DNA from: an uncultured Clostridia bacterium
GTDB taxonomy: Bacteria; Bacillota; Clostridia; Oscillospirales; Acutalibacteraceae
Assembly: GCA_937902305.1 (NCBI GenBank)
Contig: CALDHV010000011.1
Span: 1-16,216 of the forward strand
Direction of reading: 5' to 3'
DNA: 16,216 nt
Program-made: the position numbers and the translations under genes
The notes under the pieces: model-generated
Told to the model about the DNA's origin: nothing
Database searches by the model: none
Seen by the model: the letters and a program-made list of their open reading frames with translations, nothing else
Shown: in pieces, positions 6,528 to 13,981 of the stretch
Numbering within the stretch: position 1 is the first letter of the stretch
Layout of the letters: each line of letters starts with the position of its first letter

Positions 6528-7333
6528 AGAAGCTGTTAAAATATGAGAATATGTCCTATCTGCGTGTTCTCATTCCGATCGACCTCATTCTGTTGGGGCT
6601 GGCGGTGATCAACCGCCTGGTGCAATTCTTCGAGAATGACACCACGATGTATTCCATCCTGTTCACCTCGTCGATCATTCTGCTGATCGTGGGGTGCGTG
6701 GTCAGTCTGGTGATGACCTACGCCATCGCGGTCATCCGGTTTTACAAAAACTTGTTCACCAATGAGGGGTATCTCACCTTCACCCTGCCGGTCACGCGGG
6801 CACAGCTTTTGTGGACGAAGCTGTTGGCGGCGCTGTTTTTCACGCTCGTCACGGTGGTGAGCGTCCTGCTGGCGCTCGGCATCGCCTCGGCGGGCGATAT
6901 GTTCATCGAGATAATCAAGGCGGGAGCATTCCTGCTCGGCAAGGGCGCCGAGCTTGCCGGACGCGGCAATTTCATCGGCTATATCGTGGAATTGCTGTTG
7001 CTGTTGCCGGTCAGCATCGCGACCTCCTATCTGCTGATGTACGCCTGCATCGCCTTCGGTCAGCTATCCAAGAAAAATCGGGTGCTGATGGCGTTCCTCA
7101 CCTATTTTATCTATATGTTCATCTGCCAGACGATCGGCACGATCGTATCCATCCTCGGTGCGGTGGTGGTCACACTGCCGTGGGTGGAGAATATGTTGAT
7201 CTGGATCACCGAGCATTCCGTGCAGATGATCCATGTCGGGCTGATCGGCGGCACATTGCTTGATGCGGTGCTCGGGCTGGTGTATTACCTCATCACCAAC
7301 GTCATCGTCAAGAAGAAGCTCAATCTCGAATAA
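6521..7333 (+). CDS. ABC transporter membrane subunit of the GntR-linked cassette
   Basis: 270 residues from ATG 6521, overlapping the ATPase stop by 7 bases. About six hydrophobic segments are visible (near 13-33, 44-70, 92-115, 146-168, 184-212 and 235-260). The short loop FYKNLFTNEGYLTFTLPVT after the second segment is a hallmark of the ABC-2-type permeases that sit beside YtrA regulators. It probably forms a homodimeric membrane part with the preceding ATPase. No extracellular domain is seen. Its C-terminus ends in a basic tail (VIVKKKLNLE). Confidence 0.85.
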   Translation: MVKKLLKYENMSYLRVLIPIDLILLGLAVINRLVQFFENDTTMYSILFTSSIILLIVGCVVSLVMTYAIAVIRFYKNLFTNEGYLTFTLPVTRAQLLWTKLLAALFFTLVTVVSVLLALGIASAGDMFIEIIKAGAFLLGKGAELAGRGNFIGYIVELLLLLPVSIATSYLLMYACIAFGQLSKKNRVLMAFLTYFIYMFICQTIGTIVSILGAVVVTLPWVENMLIWITEHSVQMIHVGLIGGTLLDAVLGLVYYLITNVIVKKKLNLE

Positions 7334-7350
7334 GAAAGGAGACGACTGCT

Positions 7351-8121
7351 ATGAAACGGCAATGGAAAAAATGGGCGGCGCTGTTGCTTGCCGCCGCGAT
7401 GTGCCTGGGGCTTTGCTCCTGCTCCGCGCTGGACGAAATGCGCGAGGATCATGCCAAGTGGTCTTCTCCCGACCACACGACCATCAGCTTCCGGGGAGAA
7501 ACCTATCGGCTGTTGCCGGCAAACGGCCATCGCATCAACACGGAGTATCTGATACTGAACAACGCCAATCTCACCGAAGCCAACGTGCCCGTCCTGCTCA
7601 GCGAAATGTTCAGTGCCACCGATATGTGGTATGACAACGACGCGGCTTATCTTTGGATACCGTCCGATGTATTTACCGGCAAGCAAAGCGGGATGGCCTA
7701 CGCCCGGGAGGACAAATACGACGAGGCGGTCGCACTCGGCAAGGAGGATATTACCGCTGACAGCTACTTTGTCAACTACTATGATGTGGACGATGAGTAC
7801 CGACCCAAAGTTGAGTATGTCGAGCCGGCGCTGTTCGACGCGGTACAGAAGATCCTCACCACCGTGACCCCCTCCGGGCGAACGGGATCCTGCCTGTTCG
7901 TGCTCTGCCCGGCGTATCAAAAAGCACTTCTGTACCGCCCGGAGGGCGATACACTGGAGGTGTGCCGCACGGATAGCGGCAAGCTGTTTTTGCAAAAAAT
8001 GGTCGTCGAAGAGGAAAAGGAATGGCAATCCTATGACATCCCGGACGAATATCAGGTGTTGTTTGAAAAAGCCGTGGGCAAATATTGCCCCTACGAAGCA
8101 GACTTTGTCACCGAGTTTTGA
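7351..8121 (+). CDS. lipoprotein of unknown function in the GntR/ABC operon
   Basis: 256 residues from ATG 7351, with AAAGGAG (7335-7341) upstream and only 17 bases after the permease stop. The N-terminus is a lipoprotein signal: basic MKRQWKKW, hydrophobic ALLLAAAMCLGL, then lipobox L21-C22-S23 before C24, so lipidation at C24 is predicted and the protein would be anchored on the outer face of the membrane. The mature part is acidic and soluble, with a segment TISFRGETYRLLPANG and repeated Tyr/Asp-rich stretches (for example DDEYRPKVEYVEP). I recognise no named domain. Its place suggests an accessory or sensing role for the ABC complex. It is the last gene before a strong terminator. Confidence 0.8.
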   Translation: MKRQWKKWAALLLAAAMCLGLCSCSALDEMREDHAKWSSPDHTTISFRGETYRLLPANGHRINTEYLILNNANLTEANVPVLLSEMFSATDMWYDNDAAYLWIPSDVFTGKQSGMAYAREDKYDEAVALGKEDITADSYFVNYYDVDDEYRPKVEYVEPALFDAVQKILTTVTPSGRTGSCLFVLCPAYQKALLYRPEGDTLEVCRTDSGKLFLQKMVVEEEKEWQSYDIPDEYQVLFEKAVGKYCPYEADFVTEF

Positions 8122-8129
8122 CCAAAATC

Positions 8130-8169
8130 AAATGAGCCTCCGGCAACAGCCGTTGCCGGAGGCTCATTT
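8130..8169. terminator. bidirectional terminator between convergent operons
   Basis: Perfect 18-bp stem: AAATGAGCCTCCGGCAAC (8130-8147) and its complement (8152-8169) around a 4-base loop. The A/T ends provide short U-rich tails on both strands (ATTTGTATTAT on plus, ATTTGATTTT on minus). It lies between the stop of the lipoprotein gene (8121) and the stop of the glycyl radical enzyme gene (8176). Confidence 0.9.
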
Positions 8170-8175
8170 GTATTA

Positions 8176-10158
8176 TCAGCAGGTGAACTCGGTGCGGGCG
8201 ATGATATGCTCCTGGAACCAAGGGTCAAGCTCGGTGAAATACCCGCTCCAGCCCCACACCCGCACGATGAGATTGCGGTATTCCTCCGGGCGCGCCTTTG
8301 CCGCGAGCAGGACGTCGCGGTTGACCGCGTTGAGCTGTAGCTGATGCCCGCCGCGCTCGATGAAGCATTGCACCAGCCGGGCGACCTTGGGAACGCCGTC
8401 GTCATTGCGAAAAACCGAATCGTGTATCTCCATCGTCAGCGGCCCGCCGTTGACGGTATTGGTCATATCGACCTTAGTAAAGGAGCGGATGCAGGACAGC
8501 GGCCCCTTGAGCCGGGTCTGCAACGACGGCGAAAAGCTGGATGAATACGGCGTACCCGCCTTGCGCCCGTCCGGGGTCGCCCCGACCTCCAGCGATTCGA
8601 AATGATAGCCCTGCGCACTGCCGGTGCCGACGCGGAAAATGCCGCCGCGCACATTCGGCTGACCGCTGACCGTTTTGTCCATCACCCGCAGGATCAGCGC
8701 AAGATACCGGTCTGCCTCGTCATCGTCATTGCCGGTCTTGGGGCAAGCGAGCAAGGCATTGCGCAACGGCGCGTCCCCCGCGAAATCCCGCCGGAGCGCC
8801 GTAAGCAATTCCTCCTTGGTGCAAAAACGCTCGTCGTATATCGCCCGCTTGATCGCCGCCAGCGAGTCGGCAGCGGTGGTCAGCCCGCTTACCAGCAAAC
8901 CGAAATTATAGTAGACGGCGCCGCCGTCGGCGACATCCCGCCCGCGTTCGAGGCAGGAGGGGAAAAAGAGCGAGCAATACGGCGACCGGCGCGGGCGCAG
9001 ATAGTACCCGTTGCAATACGCCATCCGTTCGCGGCAATGGTCGGCGAGCGCCGCGCAGAACGCATCCTGAAACGCGTCAAAGGTCTCGGCATCGGTCAGC
9101 CGCTCCTGCAACGCCTTTTCGAGCGCCTTCGGAGGGACGAGCTGGGTCGCATTGACGATGTCCATACCCTTACCCGGGATGATGAACTCCCAGCAGGCGG
9201 CGACGGTGTATTCCCGCGCATCCTCCGGCGCATAACCGAGCCGGATCAGCCCCGGCACCACAATATCGTCATTGCAATACTGCGGGAAGCCCAGCCCCTT
9301 GCGGGTCAGTTCGGTGCCGAGCTCATACCGCTCGATGGGGGTGGTGCGGTTGACCCGCAGATTGATCTTCGGGTCGATGAGGCACAGCTCCTCCGAGGCG
9401 CGAATGCACATTTCGGACAACGGATTGAACATATCCTCCCCGTCGGCTCCGTAGCCGCCGAGCATCATACTTTGCCCGTCGTCGCCGCGTTGCATCCCCC
9501 AATACAAATCAATATCGACATTGAGAGAGATGAAAAACAGCTCCAGCGTCTCAAACAGCTCCGCCTCGCTCACCCCGCGAGCGCGGTCGGCAAGAAAATA
9601 CGGGAGCATATATTGGTCAAACCGCCCCAGTCCAAGGTGGAAGGTGATATTCTTCCGCAGGGTGAAAATGATGATCTTCATCATCACGCACGCTTCAAAA
9701 AAGTCGGTCGGCGCCTGCCGCGGCACCCGTCCGAGCGCGTCATACAGCCGTATGCGTCCGGTCTGCTTTGCCGCGTCGCGGTAGCGGTCGGACAGGCGAT
9801 ACACCGCCGCGATCTCCGTTTCCGGCGCCTCGCGCCACGGCGACGCGGGCAGGGCGCGAATACGGCGCAGCAACCCGTCAAAGCCGCCCTCCAGCGCCGA
9901 GGCGTAATCGGGCGTGATATTGTTGTTGGGGAACCGCCCCTCCAGCTCCGGGTCGTTACGCACAGTGCGGTTGAAGCCGAACGGATCGCCGTCAAGGAAA
10001 AACGGCTCCTCCGCCTCCAGCACGGCGACAAAACGCGCGGCATCCGCCGTATAGTCGTCCTCCGGCGGGCAGGCGCTGAAATCGGCGACCCGCCGCGCAT
10101 CACGGAAAGCGGCGACCTTGAGCGTTTGCAAAAAGGTACGGACAGCCTCGGTCATCAT
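8176..10158 (-). CDS. glycyl radical enzyme (pyruvate formate-lyase family), substrate unknown
   Basis: 660 residues from ATG 10158 (a second ATG follows at 10155); GGAG (10165-10168) upstream serves both. The glycyl radical loop is R633-V-W-G636-W-S-G-Y-F near the C-terminus, so G636 is the predicted radical site, with the usual tail QEHIIARTEF. The thiyl site is C322 in VAACWEF. Cys-x-Glu (E324) is the arrangement of C-C/C-O/C-N lyases and dehydratases such as glycerol or choline enzymes, not the Cys-Cys of true pyruvate formate-lyase. Other family landmarks are present: GFPQYCNDD, GGAVYYNFG, TTAADSLAAIK and GATPDGRKAGTPYSSSFSP. At 660 residues it is shorter than PFL (about 760) and choline lyase (about 840). 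It is cytoplasmic and oxygen-sensitive by family. It is preceded by its activase gene, 12 bases apart. No microcompartment or dehydrogenase genes are nearby, so the substrate cannot be deduced. Confidence 0.93.
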   Translation of the reverse strand: MMTEAVRTFLQTLKVAAFRDARRVADFSACPPEDDYTADAARFVAVLEAEEPFFLDGDPFGFNRTVRNDPELEGRFPNNNITPDYASALEGGFDGLLRRIRALPASPWREAPETEIAAVYRLSDRYRDAAKQTGRIRLYDALGRVPRQAPTDFFEACVMMKIIIFTLRKNITFHLGLGRFDQYMLPYFLADRARGVSEAELFETLELFFISLNVDIDLYWGMQRGDDGQSMMLGGYGADGEDMFNPLSEMCIRASEELCLIDPKINLRVNRTTPIERYELGTELTRKGLGFPQYCNDDIVVPGLIRLGYAPEDAREYTVAACWEFIIPGKGMDIVNATQLVPPKALEKALQERLTDAETFDAFQDAFCAALADHCRERMAYCNGYYLRPRRSPYCSLFFPSCLERGRDVADGGAVYYNFGLLVSGLTTAADSLAAIKRAIYDERFCTKEELLTALRRDFAGDAPLRNALLACPKTGNDDDEADRYLALILRVMDKTVSGQPNVRGGIFRVGTGSAQGYHFESLEVGATPDGRKAGTPYSSSFSPSLQTRLKGPLSCIRSFTKVDMTNTVNGGPLTMEIHDSVFRNDDGVPKVARLVQCFIERGGHQLQLNAVNRDVLLAAKARPEEYRNLIVRVWGWSGYFTELDPWFQEHIIARTEFTC

Positions 10159-10170
10159 AAAAATCTCCTT

Positions 10171-11019
10171 TCAGCGCACCCGACTGCGTATCCCGCAGGA
10201 GGCAAATATCTCGTGGCGGGGCGATGGGGGCACCGCTTCATCAAAGGGCGGCGTGTATTGCCGTCCGGCGAGCGGATATTTGGAGCCGGTAAGGCGGTTA
10301 TACGGCAATAGCTCGATCTCATCCATCCCGTTCTGCCGCAAAAAAGCGGCGATGGCGGCAAGATTTTCCGGTGTATCGGTGATGGTGGGAATGAGCGGCG
10401 TGCGCACGACAAACGGCACGCCCGCGCCGCAGAGGACGGCGAAATTGCGCAGGATCGGCGCGTTGGAAACGCCGGTATAGCGCCGGTGCGCCGCGTCATC
10501 CATCAGCTTGAGGTCATACAGCACATAGTCCGTCTCCCGCAGGACGGCGCGAAAGACATCCTCCTCGGCATAGCCCGCCGTTTGCAGGGCACGGTGGGTC
10601 TGCCCGCGGAGCTTTCGCAGACAGCCAAGCAGAAAATCCGGCTGTGCCAGCGGCTCGCCGCCGGAAAAGGTCACGCCGCCGTCGGGACGGAGCATCGGCA
10701 TCAGCGGCGTCAGCCGCTCACACAGCCCGTCCACGGTATACTCCGTCGCGGCATACCGCAACAGCCCGTTCGGGCATTGCCGGATGCTTTCCGGCGTGAA
10801 AACAGTCTTGCCGTCCGCCGTTTTTGCCGCGCGGCGGCACGCCCCACAGCCCGTGCATCCGTTCGGGGAGCGCAGAATGGGATTGTCGAAAGTCTGCCCC
10901 TCGGGGTTGTGGCACCACGCGCACCGCAACGGACAGCCCTTGAGGAACACCGTCGCGCGGATGCCCGGCCCGTTAAAGGTCGAAAACTCCTCGACGGAAA
11001 AAACCAGTCCCGTTTGCAT
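10171..11019 (-). CDS. glycyl radical enzyme activating enzyme (radical SAM)
   Basis: 282 residues if started at ATG 11019 (MQTGLVFSVEEFSTFNGPGIR), which matches the family N-terminus and has GGTGAT just upstream. In-frame ATGs at 11025, 11037 and 11040 remain possible, and the frame is open to 11178. The radical SAM cluster is C29-x3-C33-x2-C36 in KGCPLRCAWCHNPEG. The SAM motif is GGVTFSGGEPL. TAGYAEED and DYVLYDLKLMD...RYTGVSN are classical activase segments. It would use an [4Fe-4S] cluster and S-adenosylmethionine to abstract hydrogen from G636 of the adjacent enzyme. The auxiliary-cluster insert is reduced: C55-x2-C58-x2-C61 and one later C82 before PNG, instead of the usual two CX2CX2CX3C sets. 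It is expressed divergently from the AraC gene. Confidence 0.92.
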   Translation of the reverse strand: MQTGLVFSVEEFSTFNGPGIRATVFLKGCPLRCAWCHNPEGQTFDNPILRSPNGCTGCGACRRAAKTADGKTVFTPESIRQCPNGLLRYAATEYTVDGLCERLTPLMPMLRPDGGVTFSGGEPLAQPDFLLGCLRKLRGQTHRALQTAGYAEEDVFRAVLRETDYVLYDLKLMDDAAHRRYTGVSNAPILRNFAVLCGAGVPFVVRTPLIPTITDTPENLAAIAAFLRQNGMDEIELLPYNRLTGSKYPLAGRQYTPPFDEAVPPSPRHEIFASCGIRSRVR

Positions 11020-11051
11020 ACACATCACCGTATCCATCATATAGAAATTAT

Positions 11052-11081
11052 TTGACATATACAAGAATATTATTGTATAAT
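11052..11081 (+). promoter_or_regulatory. promoter of the AraC-family gene
   Basis: TTGACA (11052-11057) and TATAAT (11076-11081), both consensus, separated by 18 bases. It is 35 bases upstream of the ATG at 11117. A minus-strand promoter for the activase/radical enzyme operon must lie in the same 97-base gap, but only weak boxes are visible, which would fit a requirement for an activator. Confidence 0.8.
11058..11079. promoter_or_regulatory. palindromic operator candidate in the divergent promoter region
   Basis: Perfect inverted repeat TATACAA (11058-11064), 8-base centre, TTGTATA (11073-11079). It fills the spacer between the -35 and -10 boxes of the AraC gene and overlaps both ends, a position that suits autoregulation. 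It is about 40 bases upstream of the activase start on the other strand, so one site could control both directions. Confidence 0.5.
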
Positions 11082-11116
11082 ACCGGCAGATATTTGACTT
11101 TTCGGAGGAATACGCT

Positions 11117-11905
11117 ATGTCCGGCATCCCGCACGTCCAGCACCAGGTCGCCAATTCCGACGGCGAATACATTTTCAACGCCTATATCTACACCGACAGC
11201 GCCTATCCAGCACATTTTCACCGCAGTTATGAGCTGGTCTACGTCTTTTCCGGCGCGGCGGAGTGTATGGTCGGCTTTCGCCCGCTGACGGTACGGGCGG
11301 GAGAATGTGCGCTGTTTTTGCCGAATGAGGTGCACGCCGTCCGCTTTTCCGGCGAGACTTGCGGGTGGGTCGGGGTGTTTTCGCCCGCCTATGTGCCGGC
11401 ATTTGACAAGCTGACCCGCGGCAAAACGGCGACCGAGCATCGCTTCACCTGCGACCCGGCGACCCGCGCGTATCTCGAGGCGCGGCTTTTTCTGGCGCAA
11501 ACGCCGCCGGTGCTGACCCTGAAATCCTGCCTCTATGCCGCGTGTGAGCAGTTTGCGCGGGCAGTGACGCTGACCGATCTGCCCGGCAATGAGGCGGATG
11601 TCACCAACGCGATACTGTCCTATATCGCCTCCGGCTTTGATGCGGACATCAACCTGCATACGCTGGCGACCTATCTCGGCTACGATTACAGCTACACCTC
11701 GCGGCTGTTCCGCCGGATTTTCGGGATGTCCTTCACCGCCTATGTGAATATGTGCCGCATCCAAGAGGCGACTGCGTATCTGACCGACACCGATCTGTCC
11801 GTGACCGAGATCGCCGCGCGGTGCGGCTTTGGCAGTGTACGAACCTTCAACAGCGTTTTTCGACGGCAGACGGGACTGTCTCCCCGCGCATACCGCAACC
11901 GATAA
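11117..11905 (+). CDS. AraC-family transcriptional regulator with cupin-type sensor domain
   Basis: 262 residues from ATG 11117; GGAGG (11104-11108) is 8 bases upstream. Residues about 20-90 are a cupin-like ligand domain: AHFHRSYELVYVFSGAAE, then TVRAGECALFLPNEVHAV. Residues about 163-262 are the double helix-turn-helix: first HTH INLHTLATYLGYDYSYTSRL (179-198, first recognition helix at its end), second LSVTEIAARCGFGSVRTFNSVF (about 227-248), ending with the family signature RQTGLSPRAYRNR. Such regulators usually bind a small molecule, often a sugar or carboxylate, and activate neighbouring catabolic genes. It is divergent from the activase and glycyl radical enzyme genes, so it is the likely regulator of that pair. 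The ligand is unknown. Confidence 0.92.
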   Translation: MSGIPHVQHQVANSDGEYIFNAYIYTDSAYPAHFHRSYELVYVFSGAAECMVGFRPLTVRAGECALFLPNEVHAVRFSGETCGWVGVFSPAYVPAFDKLTRGKTATEHRFTCDPATRAYLEARLFLAQTPPVLTLKSCLYAACEQFARAVTLTDLPGNEADVTNAILSYIASGFDADINLHTLATYLGYDYSYTSRLFRRIFGMSFTAYVNMCRIQEATAYLTDTDLSVTEIAARCGFGSVRTFNSVFRRQTGLSPRAYRNR

Positions 11906-11948
11906 AAAGTATGTCGAGCGTCCTTTCGGATACTCGACATACTTTTTT
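11904..11948. terminator. bidirectional terminator after the AraC gene
   Basis: 15-bp stem AAAAAGTATGTCGAG (11904-11918) and CTCGACATACTTTTT (11933-11947) around a 14-base loop that itself contains TCC/GGA. T-runs exist on both strands (TTTTTT on plus, CTTTTTATC on minus). It overlaps the AraC stop codon and touches the stop of the dehydrogenase remnant on the minus strand. Confidence 0.9.
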
Positions 11949-12093
11949 ATTGCTCCTCATACAGCCGGCGGGCGGTTTCCCCGATGCGGCAGAACCACTC
12001 ACTGCCAAGACCACCCGTCGCCTCGGTCAGCGCGATCCGTTTCCCGGTCAGCGGGGCGGCGTGCTTCTTCATCCACCGTTCGGTAGTGCTCAC
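11947..12093 (-). pseudogene. short-chain dehydrogenase/reductase remnant with internal deletion
   Basis: A 48-codon frame runs from GTG 12093, with GAGGAAGGG upstream, to TAA 11947-11949. The first 30 residues look like the start of an SDR protein: after a polar lead (MSTTERWMKKH) comes APLTGKRIALTEATGGLG, which is the first beta strand and the TGxxGGxG nucleotide loop with its first Gly changed to Glu. The frame then jumps directly to SEWFCRIGETARRLYEEQ, which resembles the C-terminal end of SDR-type proteins (hydrophobic/aromatic segment, helix, stop). The roughly 200 residues expected between are absent. The simplest reading is an in-frame deletion removing the catalytic core (Ser-Tyr-Lys). 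It would have been the third gene of the ABC operon. It overlaps the ABC frame, so a chance frame is the alternative, but the motif content and ribosome binding site make that less likely. Confidence 0.6.
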
Positions 12094-13981
12094 GGTGCTT
12101 CTTCCCTTCCTCTATCTTGGCTCCACGGCGGTATTGCTCCGCCTGCAAATTGAACATATACGCATATTGACCGCCGCGCGCGATCAGCTCCTCGTGGGTG
12201 CCCGCCTCCACCAACCTGCCGCTGTCGAACATATAGATCCGGTCGGCGTGACGGGTGGTCGAAAGCCGGTGTGAAATAAAGATGACCGCCCGCCCGTCGG
12301 CGTAATCGGCGATCGAGCGGTTGAGCGCGTATTCCGCGTCCGGGTCGAGCGCGCTGGACGGCTCATCGAGGATAAGCAGGTCGGCATTCTTGAAAAATGC
12401 CCGCGCCAGCACGACCTTTTGCGCCTCACCGCCGGAAAGCTGGGTGCCATCGCGGTCGAACTCCCGCGTCAGCGGAGTGTCCGTCCCGTGCGGCAGAGAG
12501 CGGAGCTTTTCGGTAAAGGTGGCTTTTTCGAGCGCGTCAAGCATTGCCCCCTCCTGCGCGGGAGAATACGCCCCACCGACGACATTTTCCGCCACTGTGG
12601 CGGCAAACAGCCGATAATCCTGGAATACCGCCGCCATCCGTTGCCGCAGGCTGTCGATCGAATAGTCGGACAGCGGTCTGCCGTTATACAAGATTTCCCC
12701 GGCGGCGGGGTCATACAGACGCATGATCAGCTTGGTCAGCGTGGTCTTGCCCGCGCCGTTATAGCCGACGATGGCGATCTTTTCGCCGCGCCGGACATGG
12801 AGGGTCACGCCGCTGAGCGCATCCACCCGCTCGTCGCGGTCAAAATAACTGAAACGCACATCGCGGATCGACAACTCCTCCAGCGGCGGCGCTTCCAACG
12901 CGCCGTCGAGGATGGTGCGGCGGTAATCGACAAAGCGGCGGATCTTTTCGATAAACAGTCCGTGCTCGTGATAGGCGGAAAGGCGCATCGTAAGATCCCG
13001 CAGGAAGAACGACATACGCCACACCGCGTTGACCGCGACGGCAAACCCGCCGACCGTCATATCGCCGACCACCATCACGCGATACAGCACCAGCATCAGC
13101 AAGAAGATATTGCCGCAATTCCGGGTCATATCGATCGCCATACCGATCGCGGTACGGCGCGGGAAATACCGGTCGGCAAGCTTCTTCTTGCGGCGGGTAT
13201 TGTCGTCCAGCTCCCGGAACATCGCCTCCCCGATGTGACTCAAGCGCAATTCCTTGGCATAATCGGGCAATTTATATATCCGATTGATGTACTCATCCTT
13301 GCGGCGCACGGGGTTGAGCTCGTCAAGGTAGGCAAGATTGATCTTGTTGCGCAGCATCATCAGCAACGCGCCGATGACCGCCATCCCGGTGGCAATGATC
13401 GCCAGCCACAAATCGACCGTCAGCATCACGCCGATAAGCGCGACCGACGACACCACCCGCTGGATCAGCCGCCCGGTATCGTCGATGAGCAGGACGGCGC
13501 GGGAGCCGCTTTGGTTGATCGCCCAGATAAAATCGTTGTAAAACTCGGGATCGTCATATAGCGACAGGTCAAGCCCCACCGCCTTTTCGAACAGTCCGGC
13601 ATTCATTTCGACATTGAGCTTTTCGCTGACATACGGCACATACCGCTGGCGATACCAGCCGGTAAAGGCGTTGATCAATAGCTGGAACGCAACATAAATG
13701 CCGATCAAGGCGGCGACATAGCCGAAGGATATGTGGTTGTCCAGCCCCTCGAGCAGGCTCTTGGTATACAGCAGATCCACCGCGCCGATGACCCCGCCAA
13801 GCATACCGTCGAGGATCATAAACACGACATAGCCGGGGGTACTGCGGCAGATCAGCAACAGCATCCACCAGTTGTTTTTCAGCACATTGCGGCGTGATAT
13901 TTTGACCGTTTCGCGCAGGTGGTCATCCCGCGTGCGCCGCGCATACGGCGGACGGCCGGTGCTTCTCATTCCGGGTGGCAT
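11999..13981 (-). CDS. ABC exporter half-transporter (membrane plus ATPase), second of pair
   Basis: 660 residues from ATG 13981, which has GGGGAGG (13989-13995) 7 bases upstream and overlaps the preceding gene by 16 bases; ATG 13969 would give a 4-base overlap but lacks the spacing. The basic N-terminus precedes an exporter membrane domain with about six helices (roughly 50-350). In the ATPase domain Walker A is GYNGAGKTT (406-414), signature LSGGE (515-519), Walker B LLILDEP (535-541) with E540, and switch H571. The protein should end soon after MFNLQAEQYRR (about 619). The last 40 residues are charged and repetitive in Arg/Asp/Glu, and they are encoded by DNA that in another frame is the dehydrogenase remnant, so the tail is probably an altered end. 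It likely pairs with the next-upstream gene product to export an unknown compound. Confidence 0.9.
   Translation of the reverse strand: MPPGMRSTGRPPYARRTRDDHLRETVKISRRNVLKNNWWMLLLICRSTPGYVVFMILDGMLGGVIGAVDLLYTKSLLEGLDNHISFGYVAALIGIYVAFQLLINAFTGWYRQRYVPYVSEKLNVEMNAGLFEKAVGLDLSLYDDPEFYNDFIWAINQSGSRAVLLIDDTGRLIQRVVSSVALIGVMLTVDLWLAIIATGMAVIGALLMMLRNKINLAYLDELNPVRRKDEYINRIYKLPDYAKELRLSHIGEAMFRELDDNTRRKKKLADRYFPRRTAIGMAIDMTRNCGNIFLLMLVLYRVMVVGDMTVGGFAVAVNAVWRMSFFLRDLTMRLSAYHEHGLFIEKIRRFVDYRRTILDGALEAPPLEELSIRDVRFSYFDRDERVDALSGVTLHVRRGEKIAIVGYNGAGKTTLTKLIMRLYDPAAGEILYNGRPLSDYSIDSLRQRMAAVFQDYRLFAATVAENVVGGAYSPAQEGAMLDALEKATFTEKLRSLPHGTDTPLTREFDRDGTQLSGGEAQKVVLARAFFKNADLLILDEPSSALDPDAEYALNRSIADYADGRAVIFISHRLSTTRHADRIYMFDSGRLVEAGTHEELIARGGQYAYMFNLQAEQYRRGAKIEEGKKHREHYRTVDEEARRPADRETDRADRGDGWSWQ

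Noticed and set aside
8602..10311. 569-codon open frame on the plus strand opposite the glycyl radical enzyme
   Set aside because: It is antisense to a protein with intact radical and thiyl motifs and its product resembles no family; it arises from the high GC content.
11020..11178. N-terminal extension of the activase up to 11178
   Set aside because: It would run through the AraC promoter, ribosome binding site and start, and family members begin only a few residues before the G-x-V/I-F segment.
12419..13561. 380-codon open frame on the plus strand opposite the second ABC half-transporter
   Set aside because: It is antisense to a clear ABC exporter, rich in His/Arg/Gln, without a promoter or ribosome binding site.
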